Assembly (NCBI GenBank): GCA_947451445.1
Contig: CANFZJ010000161.1
Span: forward strand, 1 to 7,280
Direction of reading: 5' to 3'
Source: Comamonadaceae bacterium
Lineage (GTDB): Bacteria > Pseudomonadota > Gammaproteobacteria > Burkholderiales > Burkholderiaceae_C
DNA length: 7,280 nucleotides
Both the position numbers and the translations under genes were made by a program. The stretch's first letter is position 1; the number at the start of each line of letters is the position of its first letter. Positions 6,340 to 7,280 of the stretch are shown one piece after another. The notes below the pieces were generated by a model, which ran no database searches, was not told the DNA's origin, and was given only the letters and a program-made list of their open reading frames with translations.

Positions 6340-6421
6340 CCCCAGCCTTGCTCGCTGCGCGTAGCCGTCAACCCCCTTGCAGGGGGCGGCGTGGCCGCTT
6401 CGGGCGGCCGTGCGCAGCACG
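6340..6421. repeat. Structured GC-rich intergenic repeat between gspF and the nucleotidase gene
   Basis: Three inverted pairs are visible. An outer stem pairs GCTGCGC (6354-6360) with GCGCAGC (6412-6418). Inside it are a tight hairpin, CCCCCT (6372-6377) with AGGGGG (6381-6386) around a 3-base loop, and a second hairpin, GGCCGC (6393-6398) with GCGGCC (6404-6409) around TTCGG. Together they can fold as a three-way junction. The CCCCCTTGCAGGGGGCGGC core resembles an intergenic repeat I recall as frequent in Comamonadaceae. It fills most of the 130 bases between the two genes. It may stabilise the 3' end of the operon mRNA or weakly stop transcription, but there is no T-run of an intrinsic terminator. 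Confidence 0.7.
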
Positions 6422-6461
6422 CCTGCCGGAAAACATCCGTCCCACCTCACAAGACCCGTTT

Positions 6462-7280
6462 ATGCCCTCATCCCTAGACGACAAACTGGTGGTGGCGATT
6501 TCGTCCCGCGCGCTGTTCAATCTGGAAGAAGAAAACCGCCTGTTCGACGCGGGCGACGACAAAGCCTACATGCAGCTGCAGTTCGAGCGGCTCAACGAAA
6601 CGGCCCAGCCCGGCGTGGCGTTTTCACTGGTGCAAAAGCTGCTGGCCTTCAACGACGACGGTATCAAACGCGTCGAGGTGGTGATTCTGTCGCGCAACGA
6701 CCCGGTCAGCGGCATGCGCATCTTTCGCTCCAGCAAGGCCAACAACCTGCAGCTGGAGCGCGGCGTGTTCACCCAGGGGCGGCCGCCGTTTGGCTACCTG
6801 CGCGCACTGGGGGCGCACCTGTTTTTGTCGGCCAATGAAAAAGACGTGCGCGACGCGCTGGCACTGGGCTTCCCGGCCGCGCGGGTGCTGACCGAATCGA
6901 CCCAGGCGGGCAGCAACCACCCGCATGAAGTGCGGATTGCCTTTGACGGCGACGCCGTGCTGTTCAGCGACGAGGCCGAGCGCGTCTACCAGGCCGAAGG
7001 GCTGCCCGCCTTCCAGCAGCACGAGATCGACAAGGCCTTGGTGCCGCTGCCTGACGGCCCGTTCAAACCCCTGCTGGCCGCGCTGCACCGGCTGCAGCGC
7101 GCGGGCACGCCGCACATGCGCATCCGCACCGCCCTGGTCACGGCCCGCAGCGCCCCGGCGCACGAGCGCGCCATCCTGACGCTGATGAACTGGCACATTG
7201 CGGTGGACGAGGCAATGTTCCTCGGCGGACTGCCCAAAGGCGAGTTTCTGCGCGAATTCGAGCCCGACTTCTTCTTCGAC
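6462..7280 (+). CDS. Cytosolic 5'-nucleotidase, NT5C1-like family (3' partial)
   Basis: 273 codons are open to the window edge with no stop. The protein begins MPSSLDDKLVVAISSRALFNL and matches what I know of the bacterial branch of the cytosolic 5'-nucleotidase I family (Pfam 5-nucleotidase), which removes phosphate from nucleoside monophosphates. Visible features are the N-terminal VVAISSRALFNLEEEN, VVILSRNDPVSGMRIF, and a HAD-like AFDGDAVLFSDEAE with Asp162 and Asp164, the likely metal and nucleophile motif. LTLMNWHIAVDEAMFLGGLPK, the family's late conserved block, and FEPDFFFD follow near the edge. Perhaps 30-40 residues are missing. The ATG at 6462 is chosen because it gives the usual short lead-in; no ribosome-binding site is clear and the frame stays open a little upstream. 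It has no obvious link to secretion, and whether it shares the gsp transcript is uncertain. Substrate preference cannot be read from sequence. Confidence 0.85.
   Translation, partial: MPSSLDDKLVVAISSRALFNLEEENRLFDAGDDKAYMQLQFERLNETAQPGVAFSLVQKLLAFNDDGIKRVEVVILSRNDPVSGMRIFRSSKANNLQLERGVFTQGRPPFGYLRALGAHLFLSANEKDVRDALALGFPAARVLTESTQAGSNHPHEVRIAFDGDAVLFSDEAERVYQAEGLPAFQQHEIDKALVPLPDGPFKPLLAALHRLQRAGTPHMRIRTALVTARSAPAHERAILTLMNWHIAVDEAMFLGGLPKGEFLREFEPDFFFD

Noticed and set aside
6372..6386. Intrinsic terminator after gspF
   Set aside because: The CCCCCT/AGGGGG hairpin is followed by GC-rich sequence, not a T-run, so it was recorded as part of a repeat and not called a terminator.
6377..6838. 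Plus-strand frame of 153 codons over the start of the nucleotidase gene
   Set aside because: It is in another frame from the recognisable nucleotidase protein, Arg/Ala/Gly-rich, and starts within the structured repeat.

Overview
The window is part of a chromosomal general (type II) secretion operon from a GC-rich betaproteobacterium, most likely Burkholderiales and probably Comamonadaceae (Rhodoferax/Acidovorax/Polaromonas-like). That placement rests on three things: the gene order L-M-N-D-E-F, the style of the proteins, and two kinds of short interspersed repeat that I associate with that family. No database search was possible.

Layout. All seven coding regions are on the plus strand. The window opens in the last 60 codons of gspL. 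Next come gspM (182-709), gspN (706-1509), gspD (1514-3706), gspE (3710-5098) and gspF (5105-6331). Genes overlap by ATGA (L/M and M/N) or are 3-6 bases apart (N/D, D/E, E/F), so they are almost certainly co-transcribed and translationally coupled. A 130-base gap filled largely by a structured GC-rich repeat (about 6340-6421) follows. The window then ends inside a gene for a cytosolic 5'-nucleotidase of the NT5C1-like family (6462 to the edge).

How the genes work together. GspE is the cytoplasmic ATPase. GspF, GspL and GspM form the inner-membrane platform. GspN is an accessory inner-membrane/periplasmic protein. GspD is the outer-membrane secretin through which folded periplasmic proteins leave the cell. 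The pseudopilin genes (G-K) and probably gspC are not in the window; G-K are expected just upstream of gspL. The nucleotidase is a metabolic neighbour, not a secretion part.

What stands out. No new system is visible. The most unusual signal is a pair of AT-rich, hairpin-forming stretches that match each other at 23 of 28 bases. One lies inside gspD, where it encodes the hydrophobic core of the secretin signal peptide (1537-1600). The other lies inside gspF, where it encodes a transmembrane helix (5803-5830). Both are read in the same frame (A-I-I-x-I-A-I). This looks like an interspersed repeat captured twice as a membrane-targeting peptide within one operon. Secondary points are a roughly 60-residue Ser/Gly/Thr-rich insert in the secretin N3 region, a very compact tetracysteine motif in GspE, a perfect 22-bp palindrome in gspN, and a run of eight C near the gspL stop.
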